This document shows, piece by piece, positions 8,115-17,399 of a stretch of DNA of 60,513 nt. Both the position numbers and the translations under genes were made by a program. Within the stretch, counting starts at the first letter, position 1. Every line of letters begins with the position of its first letter. Where the stretch lies: the NCBI GenBank assembly GCA_017411605.1, contig JAFQPR010000078.1, forward strand, positions 1 through 60,513. The letters run 5' to 3'. The DNA comes from Clostridia bacterium. Lineage in GTDB: Bacteria; Bacillota; Clostridia; Oscillospirales; CAG-272. The notes under the pieces were generated by a model that saw only the letters and a list, made by a program, of their open reading frames with translations, was not told the DNA's origin and made no database searches.

Positions 8115-9200
8115 TTAATTTCTTGCGTAAGATCCAACGATCTTAAGTCTGTCGCAGAATTCCTCGAGGTCCTCGAGCATTCTTCTGCCTTCCTTTGAAT
8201 TCGCATTTCCCTCAGCCTCAATGTAGAAGTAGTACTGCCACATAAGCTCCTTCATGGGCCTTGATCTGAGCGTTCTCATATTGAAGCCGTGCTTACCGAT
8301 TATATCGAGAGCTTTTGCAAGAGCGCCCGCCTCGTTTTTAACGGTGAAGAGAATTATACTGTGTATTCCGCTCTCACTCGGCGCGTGCTTATGCTCGGAG
8401 CGGGAGAATACTGCAAACCTTGTCGTATTGCTTCTTGATGCGTTTATATTTTTCTCAAGCACCTTGAGTCCGAAGAGAGAAGCAGCGGTTTCACTTGCGA
8501 TTGCCGCAACGGACTTATCATTTCTTTTTGCAACTTCCTCTGCAGCAAGCGCGGTATTCTCGAATTCCTCCTCGGAAAATCCGTGATCTCTGATATAACA
8601 CTTGCACTGAGCCAGCGCCTGAGGGTGGCTTACGACGCACTTAACGTCGGAAAGAGTTGCCTCTGGAGTACCGAGCAGGCAGTGAGTAATATCTATGTCG
8701 ATAATTCCGTTAACGATAAGGGGACCCGAAAACATAAGATCGGTAACCGCGCCAACCTCCCCGTTATAGCTGTTTTCTATAGGAAGTACAACTGCGTCGC
8801 ATTCACCGTCAACGCAAGCCTTGTAAGCTGCCTCGAAGTTTGCGTATGCGATCTTTCTGGAATTCGGGAAAAGCTTGCAGGAAGCAATGTAAGCGAAAGC
8901 TCCGGCAACTCCCGAATAACCGACCTTCATTCCCGAGGTAAGCATATCCTGGTAATTTCTCGATACCTCCATATTACCCTGCAGGAAATTAACGTAGTAT
9001 GGTCTGAGCTTTTCATCGTCAAGCTTAGTTGCATTGCTCTCGATCACCTGAGCTTCCCTCACTGCGTCAAGAATAGGAAGTCCGTGCGAACTCTTATACG
9101 CCGCAACCTCTTCGGCAAGTCTCATCCTCTCGACGAAAAGACGCCTCATTTCATCGTCAACACGGTTAATGTCAACTCTTATATCTTTAAGATCTCTCAT
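8115..9200 (-). CDS. pheA: Chorismate mutase-prephenate dehydratase
   Basis: 361 residues with three domains: an AroQ-class chorismate mutase (about 1-85, DLKDIRVDINRVDDE), prephenate dehydratase (about 92-275, GYSGVAGAFAY and the catalytic NTTRF), and an ACT regulatory domain (about 280-361). In family members the ACT domain binds phenylalanine through GAL and ESRP motifs; here they read NEAGALAKAL and RSRP, so feedback inhibition by Phe is likely. It supplies prephenate to both the Phe and Tyr branches, since TyrA here lacks a mutase. It is the first gene of the operon, preceded by GAGG about 8 bp before the ATG. Confidence 0.94.
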   Translation of the reverse strand: MRDLKDIRVDINRVDDEMRRLFVERMRLAEEVAAYKSSHGLPILDAVREAQVIESNATKLDDEKLRPYYVNFLQGNMEVSRNYQDMLTSGMKVGYSGVAGAFAYIASCKLFPNSRKIAYANFEAAYKACVDGECDAVVLPIENSYNGEVGAVTDLMFSGPLIVNGIIDIDITHCLLGTPEATLSDVKCVVSHPQALAQCKCYIRDHGFSEEEFENTALAAEEVAKRNDKSVAAIASETAASLFGLKVLEKNINASRSNTTRFAVFSRSEHKHAPSESGIHSIILFTVKNEAGALAKALDIIGKHGFNMRTLRSRPMKELMWQYYFYIEAEGNANSKEGRRMLEDLEEFCDRLKIVGSYARN

Positions 9201-9284
9201 TTAAAATACCTCGTACAGTTTGCCTCATAACGAATATGTAACTATGTAAATTAAATATTCGCGCGCAAAATAAAAATATAAAAT

Positions 9285-9313
9285 AGTATACTACTTTATC
9301 GGAAAAAAGTCAA
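9285..9313 (-). promoter_or_regulatory. Promoter of the aromatic operon
   Basis: On the minus strand TTGACT (9308-9313), a 17-bp spacer and TATACT (9285-9290), a near-perfect sigma-A promoter. It leaves an 80-nt leader before pheA, in which I found no T-box, leader peptide or attenuator. Confidence 0.8.
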
Positions 9314-9600
9314 TAAAAAAATTGTATCTTTTGTTAATTTACCGGTCTGGCATCTTAGGAGAGTTCGGATCAGCCTTCGCTCGTCCAAGCGAAAAAAGCG
9401 GAATAAATATAAGAAAACAAATATTTTGTACCATAATGGTGAAAATCCTTATAAATAAAAGATAAATGCTTCGAAAAAACATTTTACATATTTCGAGTGT
9501 AATAATGCTTATTATCCAAAAAAACAGAATTGCAACGTTGCAAAAAATCCGAAAAAAAAGAAAAAGAGAAAGAAATGCGATATCTTTATGAGCCTTTACA
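9314..9600. other. Intergenic region between divergent operons
   Basis: AT-rich, no credible gene. The only clear element is the perfect palindrome at 9530-9543; the rightward promoter follows immediately to the right. Confidence 0.6.
9530..9543. promoter_or_regulatory. Perfect palindrome TTGCAACGTTGCAA
   Basis: A 14-bp perfect palindrome with a central CG, the layout typical of LacI/GalR-family operators. It lies 58 bp before the -35 box of the giant surface protein gene and about 217 bp from the aromatic promoter. No LacI-type regulator lies in the window, so the binding protein is unknown. Confidence 0.4.
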
Positions 9601-9630
9601 TTGTAATTTCCGAAAAAAATTTGCTATAAT
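9601..9630 (+). promoter_or_regulatory. Promoter of the giant surface protein gene
   Basis: TTGTAA (9601-9606), an 18-bp spacer and an extended -10 TGCTATAAT (hexamer 9625-9630). Transcription would start near 9637, and GAGGAG precedes the ATG at 9673. Confidence 0.65.
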
Positions 9631-9672
9631 GATATGCACAAAAATGGAAAAATATGTAAGAGGAGTGTTAAA

Positions 9673-12600
9673 ATGAAATTAAAAAACAAAGTGCTTTTAT
9701 CATTTTTGAGTATAGCTATGCTTCTTGCGCTGTTCGCGTTTGTGGATGTTCTTGCGGGCTATGCGAGTGTTATCGTCGAAAGGCGTATTGAGAAGAGCGG
9801 GGATGCGCCCGAGGTTTCGACGGTAGATTATGCGCTGGCTTCAAACGAAGTATCGGATATACGTTACATAATATCCGTATCCGGCGGAAGCTATGTAGCA
9901 GAGAAAAACGGGATAATAAGAGAAGCATCGACGTTGCAGGAGCTTATTTCCGAAATCGAAGAAGATGGCTTGGAGATAGCTTTTGACGAAGTAGAGTCAT
10001 ACGGAAATCTTGATTTTACAAAAAACGTGGTCCTCTCGGGAGAACTCACGCTTTCCGGCGGGAACCTCGGCGTATCATCAGAAAAACTCGTCATCGATGG
10101 ATTAGATATCAGTTTGTCATCGGGAGGCATATACGTACGCTCGGGAAACGTCGAGATGCGCTCGGGAGTGGTCGTCTCATTAGCGTCCTCCGCGTTTATT
10201 CTTGATTATAGCGCATCCTCATCGCTTACCGTTTTAGGCGGAGAGATATCCGCTGCCACGACCGACGGAGCGATAACATCATCTATGGGAAGTGTAATAA
10301 TAAGCGGCGGAAAGATATCTAATTTCTATGGCTATGCAGTAAAAAACAAATCGACACTAATACTATCGGGAACTCCGAATATTACGGGATTTGAGTTTGA
10401 TATACGAACAGAAGCGCCGATCAATCTTTCATATGCGAAAGAGAGCTTCAAAGGAAATGTTAAGGTATTATACGACGAGACTTTTGAAAAGGGAACGATA
10501 ACTCCCGTTTTCAGAGATTCTGTAATTGATTCGGTATCAAATATTAAGCTTTATGATGCTATCGGCGAAGAGGTGGATCTGACGTTTTTCGAAAGCTCAG
10601 ACCACATTTCGGAAAGAGATTTTCTGGCAGTTTACCTTCCTCATACAGCAAAGTTTTACAGTGAGGGCGCGCTTTACAGCACGGTCAGCTTTCTCAAGAA
10701 TGAACCTATCGTTGCTCCCGAATCCCCAACGAAGGAAGGCTATAAATTTGACTCTTGGTTTACTGATTCATCCTTAAATAATGCGTATACGTTTGGTTCG
10801 TCGGAGAGCGCTGATTTTTCACTTTTTGCAGGCTTTACGCTCATGCCGCCCGAGTTCGTTTTAAACTCAAAAAGCTTTGTTTTTGATAGAAAGCAGTATG
10901 CTCTTTCTTTCGAAAAGCTTACGCATCCTCTAGATGATAATGGCAGCTTCAGCTTCGAATGGTTTAAGGATTCGGAGGTGATCCCTTATAGCTCGGAAAG
11001 TATTCCGTTGTCACTTGTTTCCGACTCGGGAGCATATAAATGTAAACTAACATTTTCATATAACGGTGATTACGTTACGGTTACCACGCCGGAAGTGACG
11101 GTTTGGATTGAAAAAGCTATAGTAACAAAACCAAATATAAAGCCGTATAAATATACCGGAAAACCGATTATGCCGACTATTGCCGAGTCTGAGCTATACA
11201 CCTATTCTGTATCCCCATCCGTGAATGTCGGAACATATCCTGTAACGTTTACTCTCACAGATTATGTTAATTACAAATGGGAAGACAGTGATACGAGATA
11301 TACGGCATCAAGTTATGAAATCTTAAAGGCGGAAAATTCATTTTTGTCCGAGCCTATAGTTAAAGACAGTTTTTGCGGAAATGCGCCGTCGGTTATTGCA
11401 ACAGTAAAGTTCGGTGAGCCGAAAATTCTTTATTCTATAGACGGAGTTAATTTTAGTGAGGATATTCCGATGCTTGCCGGTGAATATTTCCTTAAGCTGC
11501 ACGTCGCGGATTGCGATAATTATTATTTGCTTGAATCGGAGATCCTACCGTTTAAAATTCTCGCTGAGCTTCCGGTTGGAATAAAGCTCGATAAAGCGCC
11601 CGACAAAATCGATTACACCGCATTTGAGGAGCTTATACTTGACGGTGCCGAATTCTCGGTAACTTATAACAGCGGAAGGGTTGAAAAAGCGGACAACGCA
11701 GCTCTTTCTGTCAAATATAAAAATGGTAAATGTTTTCTTGCCGAGGATTCGTGCGCAATAGTTTATTTCGAGAATGTGTCAGTTCCGGTAACTGTGAATG
11801 TCAGTTTAGCTGAATACGATATCAGTCAAATTATTTTCGATTCCCTGAAAACAGTATATAACAGCAAACGTCAGACTCTCTCTGTTGCGGGTGAGGTGAT
11901 TGGAAAGGACGGAATACCGCTTGTCCTTAAGGTCACGGGGGGAGGAATAGACGCGGGTGAATACGATGTTACGCTCAGCTTTACGAGTGACAGCCTTAAC
12001 TATAAGCTACCCGCTCCCATTCAAAAAAAGCTGATTATCTCGCCGCTTGAGATTTCGGTTGAATTTAAAAATCTAGAATTCGTTTATGACGGCACACCGA
12101 AAATACCTGTTGCAACAGCGCATGGAGCCGAAGGCTTGATTTTACCCCTTTCGGTTGTCGGAGTAGCAACAGATGCAGGTCTTTATTTGGCAAAAGCGGA
12201 GCTTTCGGACAAGAATTATATACTCAAGAATTCGGAAGCGGAATTTGAAATTCTTAAGGCTGACCTTGATTTTTCACAAGTAACGTGGAGCGAAGAGAGC
12301 TTTGTTTATTCCGGTGAAACTCATTCGGTAACCGTTTACGGACTTCCCGATACCGTCACGTTTGTAGGCTACACGGATTCATCGTTTATTAATGCAGGTG
12401 AATACACTGCAACGGCATCGATAATATACGACGCAAAAAATTATAATACTCCGCAGCCCATAACTCATAATTGGAGTATACTTCCTGCAGATTATGATTT
12501 TTCCGACTGTTTATTCCTTGATTCCGAATATACGTTTGACGGAGAAATACACTATCCGGCGCTTGTTGGCAGTATTCCGACGGGCGCTGACGGAAGCAGC

Positions 12601-14580
12601 CCCGAATATAAGTATTCACAAGGAGTAACTCACGTAAGCGAGGGACGGGTAATGATAACCGTTAGCTTCATTGCCGACAGCAAGAATTATAATACACCGT
12701 CCGATATTACCGCATATGTAAAAATCAACCCGAAGCCGATTAACGTACATTGGGAAAACCTTAACTTTACTTATGACGGAGCTTCTAAAATTCCAACAGC
12801 TACCGCCTCTGAATGCAGTATTACCGTAACGGGCGACGCTACAGATGCGGGCACGTATACTGCAAAAGCGGAAACTACCGATATTGATTACGTTATCAGC
12901 AATTCGGAAGTTATTTTCATTATCGCGAGAGCGTCTAACTTCTGGAAGCTTACGCCCGCCGTAGGTGTTCAGTTTGAAGGAAGACTCCCTGCACCTCACG
13001 CGGATGCCCATTATGGTGAAGTGTTATACGCATACTATGCCGATTCAGCACTCACAGAGCCTATCGCGCCTCCGAGCGAAGCGGGTAAATATTACGCGGT
13101 AGCTTATGTTCCCGAGAGTAAAAACTATAATTATCTCTCCTATGCGCCGATAGAATTCAGCATTACCAAAGTCGTACCCATAAGTATATTTGTTGATATT
13201 GCTTCGTCGAGCCTTGTAGCAATGCACAGCTTTGGGGAAGAGGATATCAAAGCTTATCTGGTAAATAATGACGGGAGCAAAACCGTTTTGATGCTCGGTG
13301 ATTTAACCGTAGAATATGAGAACGGAGAAAAGCTCTATGCAAAGGATGGCAGTATATCTTTTTCTTACGGAGGCTTTAAAGCAAGCTATAATATTTCCGT
13401 AAAAAAGGCGGTATACGATATGAGCGGCGCTTATTGGGATAAGACCGAGGTAATTTACAGCGGCAGGGAAAACGTTTCCTCGCTCGTAGGACTGCCGATT
13501 GGTGTAAGCGTTGAAAAATATATTTTAAACTCCGGAATAGATGTTGGAGAATACGAGCTTTCGGCATCTCTGCTTTATGATTCTGAAAACTATCTTCCAC
13601 CGATTTCACCGAAGGGAAAGCTCACGGTGAAGCCTTGCGAGGTAAAGCTACCGGAGATAGCGAACGTATCTTATGACGGAAGTCTTAAGACGTATACCGT
13701 TCCCGACGGTGCGCTTTATACTACCGATTTCAAAGGTGCTGTCCATGCAGGTGTATACGAAGTGGTATTCACTCTTAAGGATAGTAAAAATTATCGCTTT
13801 GCAGGAGATCCGACGGTACGATTCGAAATACTAAAAAGCCCGATAACGGTTGAGGTGTCAAAGGACGGTAAAGGCTATACCTTGGTATCGGGTAACGTAT
13901 ATGGTGATGACGAGCTCTCCCCCGAATATTTTACCGAAGACGGCCTTGTATATATGCGGATATCAAATCCCGATTACGAGCTTACGGTTATTCCCGCAAA
14001 AGAGGGTAAGGATAATTTGTGGCTGATACTCCTCGTCGTTCTTCTCGTAATTCTTATTCTGCTCGCAGCATTTATCGTCTGCAAAAGGTGGGGAATATTG
14101 GTTTTGGCATTCGCGAGTATAAAAGAGCGCCTTAAAAGTGAAGGAGATGCAAATAAAGAAAAGAATATGTTGGAAGCGACCTCCCCAAAAATGCCGGCCG
14201 ATCCGCCGCTTGAAACGCTCCTAGCTGTTGATGAGGTGCACGCAAACAGCCTTATATCCGATTCGCTCGCAAAGAATCTTGTAACGGATTCGGCTTTAAC
14301 GGTTGAAACCGAGGGAAGAAAAAAAGCAATAATTAATATAGATACCGTGTCTCTGAATTTTGCGCCTAACGATACCGTAGATATCAATAAGCTTAAGGAG
14401 AAAAAGCTTATACCAAAAGATGCGGGGAAGGTAAAGATTCTCGCGAGAGGCGTGATAGATAAGCCGCTTGTTGTGATAGCAAATTCGTTCAGTCTTTCCG
14501 CGGTAAAGATGATAGCGCTTACGGGAGGATCTGCAAAAAAAGCGCATACCTCAAAGAAAAAATCCGATACAGAGAGCTAA
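9673..14580 (+). CDS. Giant surface protein with MBG-like repeats and uL15-like tail
   Basis: 1635 residues. Signal segment at about 1-30; a region rich in short G/S/V/I turns (about 90-270) that looks like a right-handed beta helix; one InlB/Flg_new-type repeat (about 330-390, PTKEGYKFDSWF); then many units of about 75-90 residues with YDG, AGxY and K(N/D)YN motifs, like MBG/YDG domains of adhesins; one membrane helix at about 1449-1472; and a cytoplasmic tail of about 160 residues. From about residue 1569 (VDINKLKEKKLIPKD) to 1623 the tail follows the pattern of the C-terminal part of ribosomal protein uL15, ending in a Lys/Ser-rich stretch. There is no LPXTG motif; anchoring is by the helix. 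The start at 9673 has GAGGAG 7-8 bp upstream. An adhesion or cell-surface role is inferred; the purpose of the tail is unknown. Confidence 0.8.
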   Translation: MKLKNKVLLSFLSIAMLLALFAFVDVLAGYASVIVERRIEKSGDAPEVSTVDYALASNEVSDIRYIISVSGGSYVAEKNGIIREASTLQELISEIEEDGLEIAFDEVESYGNLDFTKNVVLSGELTLSGGNLGVSSEKLVIDGLDISLSSGGIYVRSGNVEMRSGVVVSLASSAFILDYSASSSLTVLGGEISAATTDGAITSSMGSVIISGGKISNFYGYAVKNKSTLILSGTPNITGFEFDIRTEAPINLSYAKESFKGNVKVLYDETFEKGTITPVFRDSVIDSVSNIKLYDAIGEEVDLTFFESSDHISERDFLAVYLPHTAKFYSEGALYSTVSFLKNEPIVAPESPTKEGYKFDSWFTDSSLNNAYTFGSSESADFSLFAGFTLMPPEFVLNSKSFVFDRKQYALSFEKLTHPLDDNGSFSFEWFKDSEVIPYSSESIPLSLVSDSGAYKCKLTFSYNGDYVTVTTPEVTVWIEKAIVTKPNIKPYKYTGKPIMPTIAESELYTYSVSPSVNVGTYPVTFTLTDYVNYKWEDSDTRYTASSYEILKAENSFLSEPIVKDSFCGNAPSVIATVKFGEPKILYSIDGVNFSEDIPMLAGEYFLKLHVADCDNYYLLESEILPFKILAELPVGIKLDKAPDKIDYTAFEELILDGAEFSVTYNSGRVEKADNAALSVKYKNGKCFLAEDSCAIVYFENVSVPVTVNVSLAEYDISQIIFDSLKTVYNSKRQTLSVAGEVIGKDGIPLVLKVTGGGIDAGEYDVTLSFTSDSLNYKLPAPIQKKLIISPLEISVEFKNLEFVYDGTPKIPVATAHGAEGLILPLSVVGVATDAGLYLAKAELSDKNYILKNSEAEFEILKADLDFSQVTWSEESFVYSGETHSVTVYGLPDTVTFVGYTDSSFINAGEYTATASIIYDAKNYNTPQPITHNWSILPADYDFSDCLFLDSEYTFDGEIHYPALVGSIPTGADGSSPEYKYSQGVTHVSEGRVMITVSFIADSKNYNTPSDITAYVKINPKPINVHWENLNFTYDGASKIPTATASECSITVTGDATDAGTYTAKAETTDIDYVISNSEVIFIIARASNFWKLTPAVGVQFEGRLPAPHADAHYGEVLYAYYADSALTEPIAPPSEAGKYYAVAYVPESKNYNYLSYAPIEFSITKVVPISIFVDIASSSLVAMHSFGEEDIKAYLVNNDGSKTVLMLGDLTVEYENGEKLYAKDGSISFSYGGFKASYNISVKKAVYDMSGAYWDKTEVIYSGRENVSSLVGLPIGVSVEKYILNSGIDVGEYELSASLLYDSENYLPPISPKGKLTVKPCEVKLPEIANVSYDGSLKTYTVPDGALYTTDFKGAVHAGVYEVVFTLKDSKNYRFAGDPTVRFEILKSPITVEVSKDGKGYTLVSGNVYGDDELSPEYFTEDGLVYMRISNPDYELTVIPAKEGKDNLWLILLVVLLVILILLAAFIVCKRWGILVLAFASIKERLKSEGDANKEKNMLEATSPKMPADPPLETLLAVDEVHANSLISDSLAKNLVTDSALTVETEGRKKAIINIDTVSLNFAPNDTVDINKLKEKKLIPKDAGKVKILARGVIDKPLVVIANSFSLSAVKMIALTGGSAKKAHTSKKKSDTES

Positions 14581-14641
14581 AGCGTACAGATTGAATAGCG
14601 CAAAAGTTCACGTTTAATTGCTGAAAAAATAAGCTACCCCC

Positions 14642-14670
14642 TTGAAAAGAGTAATGTTTTATGCTATAAT
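14642..14670 (+). promoter_or_regulatory. Strong promoter for a short transcript
   Basis: TTGAAA (14642-14647), 17 bp, then an extended TGCTATAAT (hexamer 14665-14670). It lies 60 bp after the giant gene and 200 bp before the pseudouridine synthase. Confidence 0.7.
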
Positions 14671-14676
14671 ATAGCA

Positions 14677-14785
14677 GTAAAATACAAAATAGGCATCGCA
14701 GAACAGATTTGCGAATCAATTAATATGCATGAAGAAGGCATTTGCAGTAATGATACAGAATCCGCAAATACCTTCTTCTTTTATT
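14677..14785 (+). ncRNA. Candidate small RNA or attenuated leader
   Basis: From the predicted start near 14677 the RNA would contain a small hairpin TCGCA/TGCGA (about 14696-14714) and then a strong terminator-like hairpin, arms GAAGAAGGCATTTGC (14731-14745) and GCAAATACCTTCTTC (14764-14778) with one mismatch, followed by TTTTATTGTTTT. The product would be about 110 nt with no ORF. If read-through occurs it is instead a 200-nt leader of the pseudouridine synthase gene. I do not recognise a known RNA family. Confidence 0.5.
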
Positions 14786-14873
14786 GTTTTACTGTAAATC
14801 AATGCTATCTATTACTCGAAATCATAATTAAGAGTAATAAGAGGTACATTACCCACCTTAACTTGGAGATAAT

Positions 14874-15566
14874 ATGGAAGACGGTATCAGAATTGTGTTC
14901 AAAAATAAAAATACGGTTATCATAAATAAACCCGTAGGTATGCCTTCGCAGCCCGACCCCAGCGGTGACGATGATGCTATGAGTAAAACATCGAAGCTTC
15001 TCGCTTCTCTTGGTGAGTCATCTGACCTATGGCTTGTCCATAGGCTTGACAGGGCAGTCGGAGGTCTCATAGTATTCGCGAGAAATAAAAAAAGCGCTGC
15101 GGCTCTTTCGGAGACGGTAAAAAACGGCAAGATGGAAAAGCAATATTTTGCCGTGTGTCACGGAAGTGCAGGTGAGGGTGAATACCGTGACTTTCTTTTC
15201 AAAGATAATGCAACAAGTAAAGCATATATAGTTAAAACAGAAAGACGAGGAGCAAAGGAAGCGATACTTAACGCTCGTAAAATTGACGAGCAAAGCGGTA
15301 TGAGCCTTATGTCCGTAGAGCTTATAACGGGGAGATTTCACCAGATAAGAGCGCAATTTTCCGCTAGGGGAAATTCTCTTGTTGGTGATAAGAAGTATGG
15401 TAGCCGCGATACCGAAAGGCGTACGCCCGCGCTGTTTTCCTACTATCTTTCGTTTATGCTTTTCGGTAAAAGAATTATAGCAAAAGCTCGCCCCGATATA
15501 AATGAATATCCCTGGAATATCTTCACGGAGGATAAATATAGCATAGAAGGAGATATGCAGAGTTGA
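14874..15566 (+). CDS. RluA-family pseudouridine synthase
   Basis: 230 residues. Isomerises specific uridines in RNA to pseudouridine. The catalytic motif HRLD (Asp about 59) is followed by RAVGGLIVFAR, as in RluA/RluC/RluD relatives, and the C-terminal RFHQIRAQFSARG segment is the usual RluA core. It lacks an N-terminal S4 domain, so it resembles short single-domain members; whether its target is 23S rRNA or tRNA cannot be told. GGAG precedes the ATG, and the stop overlaps the start of the next gene. Confidence 0.88.
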   Translation: MEDGIRIVFKNKNTVIINKPVGMPSQPDPSGDDDAMSKTSKLLASLGESSDLWLVHRLDRAVGGLIVFARNKKSAAALSETVKNGKMEKQYFAVCHGSAGEGEYRDFLFKDNATSKAYIVKTERRGAKEAILNARKIDEQSGMSLMSVELITGRFHQIRAQFSARGNSLVGDKKYGSRDTERRTPALFSYYLSFMLFGKRIIAKARPDINEYPWNIFTEDKYSIEGDMQS

Positions 15567-16714
15567 TGACGGAAAAGCTTTATTACATAGATGCATATAT
15601 AAAAGAGTTTGACGCGACGGTCGTGTCTGTCGAGCAAAATGAAAAGGGGTACGATATAGTACTCGATAAAACCGCCTTTTTCCCCGAAGGGGGAGGTCAG
15701 TATTCGGATAAAGGCTTTATTGACGATGCGGAGATCTATGACGTTCAGGAAACAGACGGAATAATGCACCATTACTCGAAAACACCTATAAATGTAAATA
15801 AATGTGTGCATTGTGTCATAGATTTTGATGAAAGATTCGATAAAATGCAGCAGCATACGGCTGAGCATATCATCTCCGGGCTCTTCCACAGTATATACGG
15901 AGTAGAGAATACGGGCTTTCATCTCGGCGCCGAGACAGTAACTCTTGATACGTCACGTCCTGTTACAAAAGAAGAGCTTGCTACGGTTGAAAGACTCGTA
16001 AATATTGCGATACAGAAAAATGTCAAGGTCAGCGCGAGCTTTCCTTCGCAGGATGTACTTCATACGCTCGATTACCGCTCAAAGCTTGACCTTAAGGAAA
16101 ACGTTCGAATAGTAGATATTGAAGGTTACGATTCGTGCGCGTGCTGCGCGCCCCATGTTAATACAACGGGTGAAATAGGCCTGCTTAAATTCGTTTGCGC
16201 AGTAAAGCATAAAGGGGGCAGCAGAATAACTATGCTCGCGGGTATGAGAGCGTATGACTACGTAAATACAATTTCCTGCGAGGCATCGGCGATATCCGTA
16301 ATGCTTTCAGCTCCCGCTGACGAAATATCGACTGAAGTACAGAAGCTTCTCAATTCCCGCGATGAGCTTTCCTATAAGCTTTCATCGGTAGGTAAAGAAA
16401 TGGCGGAGCTTATAGCGGGCAGTATTGCGCCAACGGATAAGAATACAGTTCTTCATTATTCGGCTCTTGATTATGATGCGCTTCGCTGTCTTATGAATCT
16501 TGTTAAGGAGAAGGTCGGCGGTATTCTTGTCGGTATAGTGGGTGATGAGGGGAACTACCGTTATATTCTTATGTCAGAGAGAGCGGATTTTGCGGACATA
16601 GTTAAGTCTGCGAACTCTGCGCTTTCGGGCAGAGGCGGCGGTAGAGCGCCAATGGCGAGCGGAACTTTTTCCGCTACTGAGCAAGAAATAAAAAAATATT
16701 TTAAAAATATATAA
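15566..16714 (+). CDS. AlaX-type alanyl-tRNA editing protein
   Basis: 382 residues. Free-standing relatives of the AlaRS editing domain hydrolyse Ser-tRNA(Ala) or Gly-tRNA(Ala). The N-terminal domain has FFPEGGGQYSD, then the zinc-binding editing site HTAEH (His97, His101) and CACCAPH (Cys193, His197). The C-terminal part ends with a DHHA1-like segment (GRGGGRAPMASG). The length fits the long AlaX class. The start is uncertain by one codon: a TTG at 15563 lies directly upstream and is slightly better spaced from AAGGAG. It overlaps the preceding pseudouridine synthase, so both belong to one translation-fidelity unit. Confidence 0.9.
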   Translation: MTEKLYYIDAYIKEFDATVVSVEQNEKGYDIVLDKTAFFPEGGGQYSDKGFIDDAEIYDVQETDGIMHHYSKTPINVNKCVHCVIDFDERFDKMQQHTAEHIISGLFHSIYGVENTGFHLGAETVTLDTSRPVTKEELATVERLVNIAIQKNVKVSASFPSQDVLHTLDYRSKLDLKENVRIVDIEGYDSCACCAPHVNTTGEIGLLKFVCAVKHKGGSRITMLAGMRAYDYVNTISCEASAISVMLSAPADEISTEVQKLLNSRDELSYKLSSVGKEMAELIAGSIAPTDKNTVLHYSALDYDALRCLMNLVKEKVGGILVGIVGDEGNYRYILMSERADFADIVKSANSALSGRGGGRAPMASGTFSATEQEIKKYFKNI

Positions 16715-16717
16715 AAA

Positions 16718-16742
16718 GACTGCCTCAGTTTTTGAGGCAGTC
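16718..16742 (-). terminator. Terminator of the panT-side operon
   Basis: Stem GACTGCCTCA (16718-16727) with TGAGGCAGTC (16733-16742). Read on the minus strand it ends in a T-run, so it terminates the leftward unit ending at 16794; on the plus strand it may also close the AlaX transcript, though without a good T-run. Confidence 0.75.
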
Positions 16743-16793
16743 CGGTGAAGATTTATTTTTTATTGGTAAGCTTTTTTAGTATTATTTCAAAAA

Positions 16794-17399
16794 TTATTTA
16801 TTAATCTTCTTAACCATAATATCTCTGAGCTTGTTGAGTGACGGAGCGAAAACGACGTTTATACCGAGCTCGATAAAGAAATTAACGGTAATAAGTACTC
16901 CAAAGAGAAGCGTTACGAAGTTTGCTGCGGTAATATCAAGCTTGCCGGCAACCGAAATAACGTCGTTCTTAATAATCCAGCATCCGAGGGCAAAAATCCC
17001 CGTGTTAACAACGGGAGCGGAAATTGCCGCTACGATGCTTGCGGTCAGTTGATTGTACTTCTTTAGTGCTTTGAAAACTAGTGCGGGGACCATACCTGCA
17101 AGAGTACCCTTTACCACGCAGATAAGTATCGTCATAATAGGATTAGCCTGGAAAAGATAGAGAGTGAATATGTCCTTTCCGACAATTCCCCAGAATAGCG
17201 CGACAAGACCAAAGGCAAAGCCGAGCATTCCTCCGCATTTCCAATCGAGAACGATAGAGCCGAGTGTTATGGGCACAAGGCATAAGCAGACGGTAACCAC
17301 TCCGAAGCTTGACATAGACTGAAGCGCGATTACGAGCGCGAGCAGTATAGCCATTTCAGTAAGCTGAACGGTTGAAATTGTTGAGTTCGTTTTTTTCAT
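16794..17399 (-). CDS. panT: ECF transporter S component, probably for pantothenate
   Basis: 201 residues, almost wholly hydrophobic, with about six membrane segments. Family features are the N-terminal LTEMAILLALVIALQ helix and glycine-rich loop segments. S components capture a vitamin and work with a shared ECF energising module encoded elsewhere. The next gene upstream in the same direction is type III pantothenate kinase, which makes pantothenate the most likely substrate; this is an inference from context and the sequence alone does not prove it. AGGAG precedes the ATG. Confidence 0.75.
   Translation of the reverse strand: MKKTNSTISTVQLTEMAILLALVIALQSMSSFGVVTVCLCLVPITLGSIVLDWKCGGMLGFAFGLVALFWGIVGKDIFTLYLFQANPIMTILICVVKGTLAGMVPALVFKALKKYNQLTASIVAAISAPVVNTGIFALGCWIIKNDVISVAGKLDITAANFVTLLFGVLITVNFFIELGINVVFAPSLNKLRDIMVKKINK

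Noticed and set aside
9201-9284. T-box or attenuator in the pheA leader
   Set aside because: The 80-nt leader is too short and has no specifier-like or terminator hairpin.
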